Assembly (NCBI GenBank): GCA_004764695.1
Contig: SMSO01000006.1
Span: forward strand, 1,654,859 to 1,718,858
Length of the DNA: 64,000 nucleotides
Reading direction: 5' to 3'
DNA from: Schizochytrium sp. TIO01
Lineage: Eukaryota; Sar; Bigyra; Thraustochytrida; Thraustochytriidae
The translations under genes were made by a program, and so were the position numbers. The notes under the pieces were generated by a model. It was not told the DNA's origin and did not search any database. It was given only the letters and a program-made list of their open reading frames with translations. Every line of letters begins with the position of its first letter. The first letter of the stretch is position 1. Below are positions 1 through 13,000 of this stretch, one piece after another.

Positions 1-1265
1 GCGATCACGACGATGCCAGGAGACACCTCTGTATTTCGAGCTTGAGGTATTGAACCGACGCTTGTTAAGATCGTAAAAGTCTTCCATCGAGAACATTCCC
101 ATGGGGGCAATTTGGTGGCCCATAAGAATAGGTTGTCCATTAGGGGAACTGCGATCAAAGATGGGCATAAACTGTGTAGGCATGCCTTGGGGCATGCCTG
201 GCTGATGCATGTGGCCTGCTGGAATGAAGGCATGGGGATGCATTGCATGCGGTTGTTGAAGCATATGCTGAGGACCGGGTTGCTGTTGTTGTTGTTGTTG
301 TTGCTGCTGCTGCTGTGCTTGCGGCTGATGTGATGTTTGGGAGGTTTGTGAAGCTTGAGATTGTGAAGCGGGTTGGGAACCATTGAAAGGCCGGGTGAAA
401 TCCTTGCCCATTTGCTGCAGGAAGGCGTTGACATGAGGGGTAAATGTAGATGGGAGAGCTTGTTGCTGTTGCTGTGGCTGGTGATTACCTGGGGTTGCGT
501 GTGCTGTCATTTGGCTCTTGTTGCTGTTGTTACGACCAGTATTAGGTTCGTTATTTTGTTGTTGTTGTTGCTGCTGCTGCTGTGCACCACCTGAGTTGCT
601 ACTGCTGCTTGGATAGACACCGCTGCCGCCGCTGTTACGGTTTTTGGGTCGACTCAAACCACTTGTGCCAGATCCGCTTGAGGCAGATCCATTGCTGTCG
701 CTATCGTCGCTGTTAATGCTACTCGATGGGAAATATGAGGACTGCACGGACTCCATGATGCTTGAAGGCGGCTTGTTGTTCATGAATGAGATGGCAGCAT
801 TTATTGCACCCGGGAATGAGGGCATTGATCCTTGTACCACGACACCTGGGGCGCCAGTTTGATCAGGCGCCACAGGGACAAACTGGGGTTGAGTAGAAGG
901 AGGGCTGTTTGGTCCAGGCACAAAGAGAACACCAGCTACTGTCATACCTTGTGGAGCCATCATAACAACAGGGGGGATAGACGACGGCGACTTGCTTGTA
1001 GTGGAGGTTCCATTCGCGGAGGGTGTAGGGGTTGTGTTATTCGTTGTATTGTTGTTGTTTTGGTCGCGTTGCTGGTGTGATGTGGATGGCGCCGGTGTAG
1101 ACGACTTCAGTGTACTCGAATATGGCTGCTGCAAAAATTGAAGTTGCGGCTGGTTTCCAGAGAGATTTGGATTTTTGGTGGCATCTGATGAGCTTGGCAT
1201 TGCAGATGTTGCTATTGATGAAGGCATGTTGGTGTTATTCATCATGGTGTTATTCATACTAGAGC

Positions 1266-1299
<34 letters not shown>

Positions 1300-1824
1300 G
1301 CTGTTGCTGCTGCCGCTGTTGTTATTTATAACGTTGTTGCTATTATCAGTGCCGTTTTTGTTGTTGCTGTTGCTGTTGATGGAGTTTGTTTGCATTGGCG
1401 GTGGTGTCGAGGCCGCGCTCTGTTGGGGTTGTTGCGGCTGCTGCTGCTGCTGCATCATGGGTGGCATCATTTGAAACATTCCGTTGTCCATTTGTTGGAA
1501 GCCCATGGATGAGCCGAACTGCGGCACGTAAAAGTAACCATTGGGTGGAAACCCGTATCCACCGTTGTTCGCATTATTCTGCATGAGCATGTTCGGCTGG
1601 CCTTGTTGTACTGTGACGTATTGGGGGTGAGGGTACATGCCAAAAGGCATTTGGCCATTCCCGTTGGGTTGTTGTGGCTGCTGCTGCTGCTGCTGCATTT
1701 GTGCTCCTCCGTTGTTACTGCTGCCGTCAGCAAAGCTCATAAACGCGTTCTGTCCTGCGTTGTTGTTCTGAGTGCTATTACTGGTGTTGTTGTTGTGAAG
1801 ATTTCCAGCAGCGTGTACGATCAT
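1..1824 (-). CDS. AP2-domain protein 1, Q/N-rich (partial, C-terminus off the left edge)
   Basis: Read on the minus strand, one frame is open from an ATG at 1824 to the window edge, 608 codons with no stop. An in-frame TGA lies at 1843-1845, so 1824 is the first possible start; the next Met is at 1740. The protein opens MIVHAAGNLHNNN and is very low in complexity: Asn-runs near residues 177-186, Gln-runs near 415-424 and 504-514, and Met/Pro/Gln-rich stretches between. At residues 597-608 it reads KYRGVSWHRRDR, the opening strand of an AP2 DNA-binding domain and almost identical to the two AP2 proteins at 34.6 and 56.4 kb. The rest of the domain lies outside the window. By family knowledge AP2 domains bind DNA in the nucleus; the Q/N-rich part is probably an intrinsically disordered activation or prion-like region (inference). 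No intron is needed. Plus-strand ORFs over this segment are its shadow. Confidence 0.87.
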
Positions 1825-2401
1825 TATGCTTGCTGCGCCTTTTCACAGAATATCACGAGCCAAGAGTCCGTCCTCTTGCTCGCGCTCTCTGGCGCTCTAC
1901 GGGACTCGCCAAACTTGCGCCTAGGTCGCTGGACCTACAGCGCTGGGGTTATAGTGGTGACTCTGGAGCACCTCTTGAACCTTCAAAGCCCAGTCACTTC
2001 TCTGCATGCACAGTTGAACCCAATCAGGCAGCTAGCTGTACGAGAGTGCCAGAAGACCTGGTCGGCGCAAGTCTTTCTCTGCAATCTATTCAACGTGCGG
2101 CAATCGCCTTGCCTTGAGGCCGCAGCGCTGTTGGCAAATGGTTCACCTCAATCAAAGCAGTAGCAGAAGAGGCGACGAAGACGAAGAGGAATATTATGAA
2201 GAGGAGCAGGAAAAGAGGTCTCCGTCGCAGCTACGGGTCGCCGTGACTGTGGAAGGCTGAGGCGTCGCAGCGCGGAGCAGCGGCCCTCTGTCGCTGCGTT
2301 CGATGCTCGCCGGCGTCGCTCTGCGTCTGCGTCTGCTGCGTCGATGTGGCTCGTCGCTCGTGGCTCGTCCGCTGCCGCTGCTGCTGCTGCTGCGACGGCG
2401 A

Positions 2402-2409
2402 GGTATATA
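2402..2409 (-). promoter_or_regulatory. TATA-like box upstream of AP2 gene 1
   Basis: The minus strand reads TATATACC, 585 bases upstream of the proposed ATG. AP2 gene 2 has TATATAAG 583 bases upstream of its ATG. This is only a motif match; the implied leader of about 550 nt would be long. Confidence 0.2.
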
Positions 2410-2421
2410 GTATTTTGTCTG

Positions 2422-2498
2422 CTGTTGTTGTTTTTGTTGTTGTTTTTGTTGTTGTTTTTGTTGTTGTTTTTGTTGTTGTTTTTGTTGTTGTTTTTATT
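2422..2498. repeat. 12-bp array (GTTGTTGTTTTT)n
   Basis: About six near-perfect copies of a 12-mer made from GTT GTT plus a T-run. It is stop-free in several frames, which explains the overlapping ORFs. Confidence 0.9.
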
Positions 2499-3306
2499 AT
2501 TTTTGTTTCGCTGTTTCAAAAGAGCGGCCACCTCAATGAGGACCGCGGCTTCGAGGCCCTCGCGCTGGAAGGAGAGCGGGGGAGGGAGGGAGGGAGGAAG
2601 GGCGCGGTTCGGTGGTCGCTGGCCGCGGCGCAGCTGGGCGGGCCGCTCGGTGTTCTTCGACTGAAGCAGCGAACGGGTGAATCAGCAGACGACAGTTTTC
2701 AAAGCGAGAGAAAAAAGCAGCAAGAACAACAAAACTTTAGCGATGAAAATGATGATAAAATAAAACTCGAAGAAAATAAATAAAATAAAACTAAATATAT
2801 GGGTTAGAGGGCGAGGAGAAGAAAAGCTGTTGCTACGGGATTCACTGGTGGGATCCTAGGTCGATACATAGCCTTTTCGATAGGACTTGCGGTCGGTGAG
2901 AGGGGGGGGAGGAAAAGTCAAGGTTGAGAGGGGGAAGCGAAAGAAAAGCGTGGGTTAGCTGCGGGCTATGAGGAGAAGAATGCGAGCGTTTTTGATTCCG
3001 TCGCAGTGATAGAGAGGGGGACTGTGGAGACTTGATGGCTGCTCTCCAGTGAGGGCCACTGCCCTCTCAGCTCTAGGTCGCAACCACGGAAAACTTCCAA
3101 AGCGGTGAGGTGCCAACCACAGGTTCTGCGTGCTGAGCTGTCACGACATTACGCCACTTTCTTCCAAAAGAGGGTGCAGAAGGACAGAGTTGCTGCTACA
3201 ACACCGCGACGCTGCGGGGAATTGCTCCCTCCCTCAGCTAAGGTGCGGGCGCTGTGGGTCGCTGCGGAGGCGCTTCTTTCTTGGTTCTTCGAATTCCCTC
3301 TCCGTT

Positions 3307-3395
3307 TCTTCTTCTTCTTCTTCTTCTTCTTCTTCTTCTTCTTTCTTCTTGTTCTTTCTTCTTCTGCTGCTGCTCTGCTCTGCTCTGCTCTGCTC
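3307..3395. repeat. (TTC)n followed by (CTCTG)n
   Basis: A pure TTC tract of about 36 bp is followed by TTCTGC and then a CTCTG pentamer array ending near 3395. A second CTCTG array lies at 4101-4127. Confidence 0.9.
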
Positions 3396-4528
3396 GGCGC
3401 TTCCCTCCACTTCCGTAGCTGTGAGCAAGAGGGTCTGCCGCCGCTTTTTGGCAACTTTCCTCACCACATCGAAACTCTCGCTCGCGATTCTCCCGCTTTT
3501 GCCCTTTCTTTTCCCTCCCGCATCATCCAATCCAAAGAAAGTTTTGTTTTCATTTCACTTCGTCTTCTTTCTCCTATCTCTTATACGGTCGGTCACCCTC
3601 GTCACGCCGTTCTTTCCCGGCGTTCCGTTCTCGCTCGAGGCGGTCGTTCCAGACGGTCGATGAGAACGCATAGCCGAGGGTACCCATCCCCTACGGCGCC
3701 TGTTCTTTCGCCCGTGCGCTACCACTGCGTAGGTGGCGCGTAGGCGCGGGAGGGCGAAGAGGAACAGAAAGAACGCTTGAGCTTGCTTGCCTCAAATTGG
3801 TCCTCGAAGAAGAAGAAGAAGAAGAAGAAGAAAAGCTCTGATCGCTGACGGTGCTGTGTAGAAAGTTGATCCTGGGGTGAGTGTTGCGGGCTGCTGAGCC
3901 TGCTCGCTCGCGGAAGCAGCAGCGCGGAGGATCAGGCGAGTCCTCCCTGGCGTCAGCCTTCCACAGCTTGTTGTTGTACACGGAAGTTCCCTTGTTTCGC
4001 CTTCTTCGAGTTGGTGGCCTTTCAGGACGACACGCTTTAGAAACGGGTCAAGTTCGAGCAAGCTCGAGCTCCTCGACACGACAGCGCTATCGAGAGACGC
4101 GCTGCTCTGCTCTGCTCTGCTCTGCTCCGCGTCGATTGGTGTCGATTGGAGAGCCTTCGAGCGCTTTGAGCGGACAAATCAGAAGGAGTGTAATGAGCAG
4201 CAGATGTGCAAAAACCGATCATGGCGAGAGCGCATGAATTTATGAATGAATGGATGCATGAATTTATGAATGACATCGACGGCGGTGGTGGAGGCGCGGT
4301 TTCGTGCTCCCTGGATGTCGTCTTTAGGCTCGAGCAGCCGGCTAGCTTTTCCGACGGGGTTCTTGAGCCCAGCCGGGCTACAGGTGTTGGTGTCGTGTTG
4401 TAAACTATTGAGCGGCGGGCATGGTTGACTCGGCTTGAGTCGCGATTCCTTTCCGCAAGGAGCCGCTCGAGTTTTCGCCCCTCAGCCAAGCCTGCCAGCG
4501 ACTTGTCAAAGCTGGCGTCTCAGACCTC

Positions 4529-4570
4529 AGAGCCCAGAGCCCAGAGCCCAGAGCCCAGAGCCCAGAGCCC
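4529..4570. repeat. (AGAGCCC)n heptamer array
   Basis: Six tandem copies of AGAGCCC. Confidence 0.9.
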
Positions 4571-4679
4571 GCTCCTCCCGTCGTCGGCGTCGTCGCCTTT
4601 GCTTCGCGCTCCCAGCGCAGTCATCGGATATGGCAATTTGGTGCTTCAGAATGTACGCATTGCGCGCTTTGAATTCATT

Positions 4680-4870
4680 CGAATTCTTCGAGTTATTTGA
4701 ATTTATTTGGGTTATTTGAATTTATTTGAGGTATTTGAATTATTTGAGGTATTTGAATTATTTGAGGTATTTGAATTATTTGAGGTATTTGAACTATTTG
4801 AATTTATTTGAATTTATTTGAATTTATTTGAATTTATTTGAATTTATTTGAATTATTTGAATTATTTGAA
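4680..4870. repeat. Minisatellite of TTATTTGAA-type units
   Basis: Tandem 9- to 10-bp variants (TTATTTGAA, TTATTTGAGG, TTATTTGAAT) run for about 190 bp. The units come in blocks of one variant, suggesting several expansions. Confidence 0.9.
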
Positions 4871-6196
4871 TCTCTCCTGCTGCTCGATCGCATTCGTTAG
4901 CAGCCGAGTGGAGGTTCAAGGCCTCGCCATTCCAGCACAGCAGCGGCGCCCACTCACAGAGGCAGAGCGTGGCGTGGCGTGGCGTGGCGTAGCGCCTTTC
5001 TAGTGATCAGTGCAGGCTTTTGTTTTGCCGCTGCGTTTCCCCGCCTCTTCGAAGTCGCGCCGCGTTCTTGCCGCTGAACAGAACAAGGAACGTTCAATTT
5101 CGCAATCGTTCTTTCTTTCTTTCTTTCTTTCTTTCAACTTCATTCTCCTTCTTTACCGTTCGTTCCAGAGAGATGAAGGAGGTCTGATCGCTTGCTAAGC
5201 TTTCATTTTATTTTATTTGTATTCTACACTTTATAGATTTATTTATTATAATTATTTATTTTTTTATTAATAGTACTGTAAAGTTGTTACCGCTTCGATT
5301 GAGACCCCTCAAAGGCCACTCGTCTTAGCTTTTTGGTGGCTCAGAGACAGACTCTTTTGTTTCTTGTTCCCTTCAGCTGCTGGCTCCTTGCTACTGTTTC
5401 GGAGTGTCCGGGTCAAGATCTTCTCCACGAGGGATAAGACAACCCCTCGAAGCAGCGTACTCCTAAGCCGCCCCACAGCCCGATTTTCGCGAGGCGGCCC
5501 TCACAGACCTGTTCCAGCTTTTGGCGAAAGGACAGGGCGCTCTGTGAGGGGGCCTCCTCGAGAGGGCAGGTCCAGCCGTAGCTGCGGGGCCGAGCCTCCA
5601 CACCGGGCTCGGCTGCCTTCAGGCGCTTCTTTCTGTCTGCATCTTCTTCTTCTTCTTCTTCTTCTTCGAAGGCCCTCTTCTTTCCTCCCAGTATGCCACG
5701 TCAATCGATCAGCCAATCGATAAGCACCACTTTCCCCTCCTTTCCTCGCCTTGTGGCGTTGAAAACTGCATCGAGTCCAGAAAAGCAACTCGAAAGATTG
5801 AAAGTACAGCAGACAAAACAAAACAAAGAAAACAAAAGAGGAGAATTGTCTCATGCATCATGTGCACAATAACACTAAAAAGAAAGAAAGAAAGAAAGGA
5901 AAGAGGAAATTAAAAATAATTCCCAGAGACTCGCCGTTTCTGTGAATATCTGCTCCTAACTGCGGCGAGGCCCTCCGTCCTCCTGCCTGGCAGCTCTTTG
6001 ACCGCCTGACTCCTCCTCCTCCTCTGCGATGTCTCTGCGCGGCCTCCAGCTGGCGGCCAGGGAGGCGGCCAGGCGGAAGAGCGGTCGTGGAGTCTGCGAT
6101 TATTTCATCGCCCGCTCCTCCCTTCGCCTGCGAATAAGATTGCTCCAAATGGCTGCAAAGTATGTAAGTAAGTAAGTCTCTTCTTTCCTCTTCTCC

Positions 6197-6232
<36 letters not shown>

Positions 6233-6690
6233 GTTCTGCTGTCGCTGTAAGTAAAGAAACAAACAGCGTATTGAACAAATAACCAACTAACTTTAAATAA
6301 ATAAATAAACAGACCAATGTAAACAAGCCCAATTCCAAAAGAGAGGATCAGAAGAGCTCACTCATTGAATTCCCCCTCTCTCTCTCTACTCACACACACA
6401 CTCTTTCTCTGTGCTGTGGGAGAGTAAACGAATAATCTTTGAAAGGTGCGTAGGTAGAGTGTAGGCAGAGTGGTAGCAGAGAGGCGCTCCTCTTCTTCTT
6501 CTTCTTCTTCTTCTTCTTCGAGGACTCACCACAAAACCAGCAGCAACAACAGCACTAACAACAGCAGCAGTGACAACAACAGCCGCTCATTAAGCGGCCT
6601 TTAAAGAGAGTGTACACGCACACCTACAGCTCTGATGATGGAAAAGCTCAAGGAAACGCGAAAAGGCGCGAAGGGCCAGCGAGCAAGCGA

Positions 6691-6691
<1 letters not shown>

Positions 6692-6741
<50 letters not shown>
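6692..6741. repeat. (GATT)n microsatellite
   Basis: Twelve perfect copies. The minus strand reads as an INQS peptide repeat, which is not a gene. Other GATT tracts lie near 7700-7740, 19987 and 27575. Confidence 0.95.
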
Positions 6742-6742
<1 letters not shown>

Positions 6743-7987
6743 GAGAAGAGAACGTAAGCTGAAGGAGCGGCGTTCCGTCTGCGAAGAGGGCTCTACTTTC
6801 CTCTGGGGAACAAAAGGCGGCGGCGAAAGTCCTTCGCGCCGCAAGAAAAAGAGGCCAAAGCGGCGTTTCTCTGCGCGACAATAATTGAAGCAGATCACTG
6901 CTCCGAAGATGTCCAGCCCAGGCCTAAGGTTTCCGCTATCAGGCGCCTACCCTGCACTCTGTTTGGCGAAGTAGGCCCATGCCTGCGGGAACGGAAGCGC
7001 AGAGTTCTCGCGCAAATGGCTGGCGGCGCGTCGGTTTGTCCCCGCAGTGGTTCACAGAGGCTGTGGGTTCTGCTGTCTGCGGGGCCAGGACCGCTTCTCT
7101 TTATTTCCTTATTTATTCATTTACTCTTTCATTTACTTCTTTCTTCACGTCCTTGTTTATCATTTCTTTGTTTCTTTGTGTGTTTGTTTACTTGCTTGTT
7201 TGCTGCTGTGATGCGTTGTTTCCGCGCTGGCCTGCCCTGGCAAAGGGCCGCGAGAGGCGGCGTAGGAGCGGCTTCTGCGCTATCTGTGAGGGCTCTCAGC
7301 GAGCGCTGCGGAGGCCACGGCGGCCGCTGAGGCGACTTTTCGAGCGCCTTTCCGCTCTCCCTTTCCCTTGCGTTCCCTCCGCCGTCCTTGGGGCGCTTCC
7401 GCTGTTACCTGGAGAGCAGCTTTTCTGCTCACCCCAGAGGAGCTCTTCCCGCAGCGGTTGCCACGGGCTGTGAGGGGGCGGCCGTTCCCCGCAGGGAACA
7501 GCGATTTACTCCTCACCCACAGTCGCGCAGCCCCCTCGCCTCACAAGAGGAACCTCGTTCAGGCAGGCAGCCAGTTAAAGTTGCCCTTTAGTTGATGATT
7601 ATTATCCTTTTCAAAATGAATTAAAAACGTTTTAACTAAGAGTTGCCCTGAGTGAGTGAGTGAGAGGAGAGAGAACATCAAGAAAAAGCGGTGAATAGAT
7701 TAATTGATTGATTGTTTGATTGAGATTGATTGATTGAGATTGAATGTTTTTCTGGTCAGGCGAAGAGCAGATCGAGAGGCGGAAGACTGGTCGATACGAA
7801 TCCAGTTGACAGGACATTTGAGCCACTGGCGCAGATAACGCTCGCTCTCCTGCTGCGTCGTAGCGTTGTTATCTTGAGTCTTCCAGGGCGTCTCGGGCTG
7901 CTCGTTTCATCGCAAACGCAGCTTCTCGCGAGCATCTCGAGACTTAGATGACAGAGGTTGAGAAGAAGAGTACCTAAGTTCTTAGAC

Positions 7988-8185
7988 TGAATTGAATTGA
8001 ATTGAATCGAATTGAACTGGATTGAATTGAATTGAATTGAATTGAATTGAATTGAATTGAATTGAATTGAATTGAATTGAATTGAATTGAATTGAATTGA
8101 ATTGAATTGAATTGAGTTGAATTGAATTGAATTGAATTGAATTGAATTGAATTGAATTGAATTGAATTGAACTGAGTTGAAGTGG
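7988..8185. repeat. (ATTGA)n pentanucleotide array, about 190 bp
   Basis: Roughly 37 near-perfect pentamers with scattered variants (ATCGA, ACTGG, GTTGA) at both ends and one inside. The minus strand is open in three frames and gives 80- to 182-aa spurious ORFs. Confidence 0.97.
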
Positions 8186-8519
8186 ATTGGATTTGCTTTC
8201 GTTGCATCGCGCACACCGCACGGAGATGCCGAAGAGCTGAAGTCGCGGCCTTTGAGTTGCTTCGCAGAAAGTGACCAACGGTTTGACAGATACAACAATG
8301 TCAATCAAATGCCTGTTAAGTAGGTACTACGTCAGACGTACGCATTATTGGGGAGGACTTTAACGACTGCGCTGTGAAAGATCGCGGCCAATGAGTCCAA
8401 TCGTCGAAGCGTAGGAACTCATACGCATACATGCACTGCGAACTGAGTCGAAGGTTTCTTTCTTTGGCGCAGACTTTGAGAATGAGTCGCGGCATACGTT
8501 CATTGCACCTGCCTTGAGT

Positions 8520-8598
8520 TGCTTAGTTGCTTGCTTGGTTGCTTGCTTGGTTGATTGGTTGATTGGTTGATTGGTTGATTGGTTGATTGGTTGGCTTG
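8520..8598. repeat. (TTGGTTGA)n octamer array with TTGC lead-in
   Basis: GTTGCTTGCTTG units pass into six copies of the octamer TTGGTTGA. Confidence 0.9.
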
Positions 8599-8994
8599 TC
8601 AGGGTCATGGACAATGACGAAGACGTTCTCACCAAGGCGTAGGTCTCCTCAAGATCGACCCATGGAGCTGATTGATTGATTGATGGTTTCCATTCGATGG
8701 AGTAGATTAGCACATGCGGCCAAAGGCGTGAGACGTTTAGCGTGGCTGGGCGTTAGTCGGTGCTAGTCGCTCAACGGCGATCACAAGGCCGTTTGAGTTC
8801 CCAGGAGGTCGGCGCTCTTCGCTGTGCGATTACCCTACGCGTGCATTGCGCGCCTCAGCAGAAAATTATTCTTCCCTCAGGCTGTGGACGTTAAGGCGGC
8901 TTAGAGGGGCCTACATGGCCACGGCCAGTAGCAGGGCGTATCGAGGCACATCGACCTAAGCGTGTATATGTCTATCTACGGCTTGTAAACTCAC

Positions 8995-9180
8995 CAAGCT
9001 CAAGCTCAAGCTCAAGCTCAAGTTCTTAAATTCAAGTTCTTAAGCTCTCAAGTTCTTAAATTCAAGTTCTTAAGCTCTCAAGTTCAAGTTCTTAAGTTCA
9101 AGCTCAAGCTCAAGCTCAAGTTCTTAAATTCAAGTTGTTAAGTTGTTAAGTTCAAGTTCTTGAATTGTTAAGTTCAAGGT
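8995..9180. repeat. Compound CTCAAG / TTCTTAAG minisatellite
   Basis: Blocks of CTCAAG hexamers alternate with TTCTTAAATTCAAG and TTCTTAAGCTCTCAAG units. The higher-order arrangement repeats at least three times. Confidence 0.85.
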
Positions 9181-9906
9181 CAAGTTGAAGGGCCTACGTT
9201 ACGCTGTGCGCTGTACAAACAAAGCATTCACGGAGCTTGGCTGGCCAGTTTCAAGACAGCTTCAGGTTTCAAGACACATCTGAGGCACGCGAAGGGTTGA
9301 ATATTCGATTGTCTGGACCTCCTCAAATGACTCTCTTGGAGCGACAGTTGTGGAATCATAAAAACCCTTTATTCAGAGTGGTTATCGATTCCACCCACAT
9401 TCAATAACAAGGCTCAGATTACAAGTATCGTGATGGCCCCCAAAACTGACCATCTGATGGGTAATAATACCAAACCACTGATCACGACGGCAGACGCTCG
9501 CTTCCTGGAAAGCAGACAAGAAGAGGTCGGGTATACCGTGAATCCTCCGCCAAAGGCATCTTCGTCTCAGGAGTATTCCTGAACGATCTCAGAGAGGGGT
9601 TGTTTTGATCCTATCTATGCACACGAAATGAACCACCCATCATCATTGGATGAGATTTAAGGTGTCGTTGATCGCTCGAGGATCAAATGACAAAGATTAA
9701 TCTATTTATGGAAAAATCTATTTTCATTCATATAAATAAAATGTACATTGAATCTAAACAAATGGTTTTTAGCGTACAAGCCTGGAGATTCCCTGATTCT
9801 TTGAGACTTCTTGTTTGAATCAACGCAGCACTGTCCTTTACTACTTGGAAACAAGAAGTTTCTGCAAGTCGGTTCGGGCAGTGCTGCTTTGTTGAAAACC
9901 TGCCGA

Positions 9907-10064
9907 CCAAACAAACAAACAAACAAACAAACAAACAAACAAACAAACAAACAAACAAACAAACAAACAAACAAACAAACAAACAAACAAACAAACAAAC
10001 AAACAAACAAACAAACAAACAAACAAACAAACAAACAAACAAACAAACAAACAAACAAACAAAA
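9907..10064. repeat. (AAAC)n microsatellite, about 158 bp
   Basis: About 39 perfect tetramers. The tract has no stops on either strand, so ORFs of TNKQ and CLFV repeats arise; these are not genes. Confidence 0.98.
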
Positions 10065-13000
10065 TAGCAATATAATTACACTCCTGCAGACCTGCATAGT
10101 TCTCCCTCAACCTTTCCAAGGAATCTTGAAAGGACTGCATCAGAATAACCTCTCAGAGAGGTAGATAGATATCTCAGAGGCAAAGAAGAAGAAGAAGAAG
10201 AAAAAAGAAGATGAAAACAAAGAGTTCAAAACTTTCAAATTTAAAGGCAAAATAAAACTGCTTAACTGCGTGTACACTGTAACTGCAGCCCATTTTTTCG
10301 TACCTACTCACATCGAAGAAACAAAACCAACATCAAGTTAAAAGAAAAAAAGAAAAAAAGAAAAGTGAGTATTGTTGCTCCTATTACCTGTTTCCCCGCA
10401 CTGCTTGAAGCTCCTTCTCCGCCACTGATACGCGGCTCAACAGCAAGAGAGGGCTTCTTCTTACTTACTTACTTACTTTCTTTCTTCTGCAGCGGAGACC
10501 CTCTTTTACCCAACGGCGAGTCGAAAGAGGCATTCCCATCGCGTGTTTTGTTTGGTTTCTTCGTGGTTTCTTCTCGGTTCCTCCTCCTGAAAGGGTGCTT
10601 CGCTCACTCTCTCTCTCTCTCTCTCTCTCTTTCGTCCCGAGACGGACTGTTCTATCGCAAGAGGGTCCACAGTAACACTGCTGATTCGAGGGGCATGAGC
10701 GGCTGCGGGGCAAATCGCTTGTTACCCTCCGCTACCGAACTGAGGGTAAGCAACTTGCGATCGACTGTGGGCCATGCTGGAGGCGCTTGTGAGGGCGTCC
10801 GTCTATCTGGTTTCGCCGGCTGATGCTGAACTGACTCTTGCCATATTGGAGGTCGAAAAGCGCCTCAAGATACTCTCCTCTTCCCCCTCTTCGTTCTCTG
10901 AAGGCCCTTCTTTCTGCCTTTTTTGTGGCGCTGGCTCATCAAGTAATTGGATAACCCAGGGTCCGACGGCCTTTGATCTTTGATGGCTAAGCGTACTCGT
11001 TCGCGACTTTTGAGCTGGCCTTTCGCTCATCAGATGCAGGCAGTCAGTATGCAGGAGGACTTGGAGGCTGGTTCCCAAGAAGACAAAGTCTTTGTAGAGG
11101 AAGAGAATAAGATTTTATCTTTCTTCGCTTTGAGTAATCGTGGTATGGGAGCGTGGTATGGCTACCAGCTGCTAGCTGTACATAGCCAAATGGATATATA
11201 TATATGTATAGAGAGAGAGAGAGAGAGATATCGATAGCTTTGTAAAGTAAGTTTAAAGAAAGAGGTGTACACGACAGATGAGGAGCGCGAAGTGAAGAAT
11301 TCGTCGTAGTAGTGGCGTGAAAGCGGTGGAGGGAGAGAGGCGCTTTTAAGCCGGAGTAAAGGTTTCTGTTTCTGTTTCTGGGTTTATATTTATTTATGTT
11401 TGTTTTAATTATGGGATCTTGAATGGATGAAGGAGCGTGAATGAATGAGTGGTTGAAGGGAAAGAAAGGGAAGGCCCGTGAGGATGATGAAAAAGAAACA
11501 AAGAGGAGAGAAGTTTAAGTTGTCTCTTTGTTCTTCTGTTTGGACAGACATCTCTTTTAACTCGCCGCTTTTTGTCTCCTTTCTGAAGAGATTATTCTTT
11601 AAATTAAACGGCAGAAAACGTTGCATGAGGTTCATGGTTTTGTTTGGATTATTGCTTCATCTTTCCATGAAAAAAAAAAAGAAAGAAGAAAAGAAAGATT
11701 AACAAATGCGAGTGAGAAAATAGGCACACAAATGAAAAAGAAACAAGATTGAGTGTCTATTGTTTAAAGATAAATAAATAACAAAACAAATGATGACTTT
11801 TTACACTATCATCTTTCTGATCTTTCTGGTTTCTTTTTGATTTCACTCGTTGGCCGATCTTTTGTACAAAGTTTTTGACACTCGCTTTTGTTTGTTCCCT
11901 CTCAATTCTCGTTGTGGTTTGTTTTGGAAACGAAAGTTAGAAAGCCCCAACCATGATTCTCTTCCCCTTTCTTTCCCGGAGGCCCTGACTGACCAGACAG
12001 CCATGAAAAAGAAAAAACTTGGTTCTCGCATAAAGGCTTCTCAGAAGGTCAAATCAATAAAGAAACACCGGAGGCTCTGGCAAACGAGGAAGTTTTCACT
12101 GATGAGACAGGTTTTGGAATATCTGAAAAGTGCAGTTTCAGTATTCCATCAGACCAGCCTTTGATGGAATCTTTAATTCGTTCGATTCACTGATGTTGCG
12201 TGAAAAAAACTAGAAAGGGCTTTCTTTTCGAGCGGCGGCAATAGATCGAATAGATCGACAGATAAGAGAGCTTCCATTGAAAACAAAGCGCGAGGTTATC
12301 TTCGATCGATCATCCAATCAGAATCCGCGGGATAAGGATTTTCAAAGAGCAAGTAGAGGTTAACTGAAGAAAGCAAAATCAGGTCTTCGAAACGAATCGT
12401 CAGCAGCTCTTGCAGAGACTTCTGGTCCTGAGAAGGAAACATTTGCAAAACTTTCGATGGGATCAAGAGAGCAAAGTATCACAATCATTTCAAGATCGAT
12501 TTCGCAATACAACAATAAACTAAAAAACCAATTTGATCTTGAACCATCTTTAACATCGCAGAACCGGAGAGGCATCCCGAGCGCAACCTTTTATTCTAGT
12601 TTGTTTATTTGACGAGAAAGGAGAACATAAGAAAAGAAAAGAGCGTCAGTCCCTCGGCGCCTTTGGACTTTTTCAGAAGCGTCTGTTGTTAAAACTTTCG
12701 CACTTTACCTTCAAGTCAGCGTGAATTCGAACGAACCCATTGCAGAAAAAGTCTTAAGGGCGGAAGCTTTATCTAGTTATCATATATTACGTCGGGACAT
12801 GCACCACAACTAAGGTCGACCCCGCTCGGGAAGCTGCATGTTAGACCGGCTCAACAAGTATGTTTGTTTACGCCTTAGAGATAGCTCATCTTTGAGTCAT
12901 TATAGGGAATGCTAAATGAAAAGAGGGCTCATGCTAAAGTATTGTATGTAAAAAAGGAGATGGCTCGGAATGAAGTGCGTATAAAAGGGGGGTGTTGCAG

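Larger units (their letters stand above)
1825..3050. other. 5' flank of AP2 gene 1, no gene seen
   Basis: Presumed promoter and leader of the minus-strand AP2 gene. It is GC-rich with CAG-type triplets around 2370-2400 and a 12-mer array after 2420. ORFs on both strands here are repeat-driven. Confidence 0.4.
3051..7600. other. Gene-less stretch with dense microsatellites
   Basis: No frame survives repeat masking by eye. It holds (TTC)n, (GAA)n, (CTCTG)n, (AGAGCCC)n, (TTTC)n and (GATT)n tracts separated by GC-rich unique sequence, plus AT-rich pockets near 5200-5280. ORFs rich in Phe, Lys or Ser come from triplet tracts. Confidence 0.5.
7601..12600. other. Gene-less stretch with long pure arrays
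   Basis: It contains the ATTGA, TTGGTTGA, CTCAAG and AAAC arrays listed separately, and a (CT)n tract at 10605-10631. Between them lies unique sequence with no convincing frame. The longest ORFs are repeat peptides (NSIQF, CLFV, TNKQ). Confidence 0.5.

Noticed and set aside
1603-2163. 186-codon plus-strand ORF with Leu-rich stretches
   Set aside because: Antisense shadow of the Q/N-rich AP2 gene 1, continuing by chance into its 5' flank.
3105-3743. 212-codon ORF with poly-Phe
   Set aside because: Its length comes from the (TTC)n tract; the same segment is open in other frames on both strands.
7756-8308. ORFs of NSIQF repeats, 80-182 codons
   Set aside because: Produced by the (ATTGA)n array; three frames are open at once.
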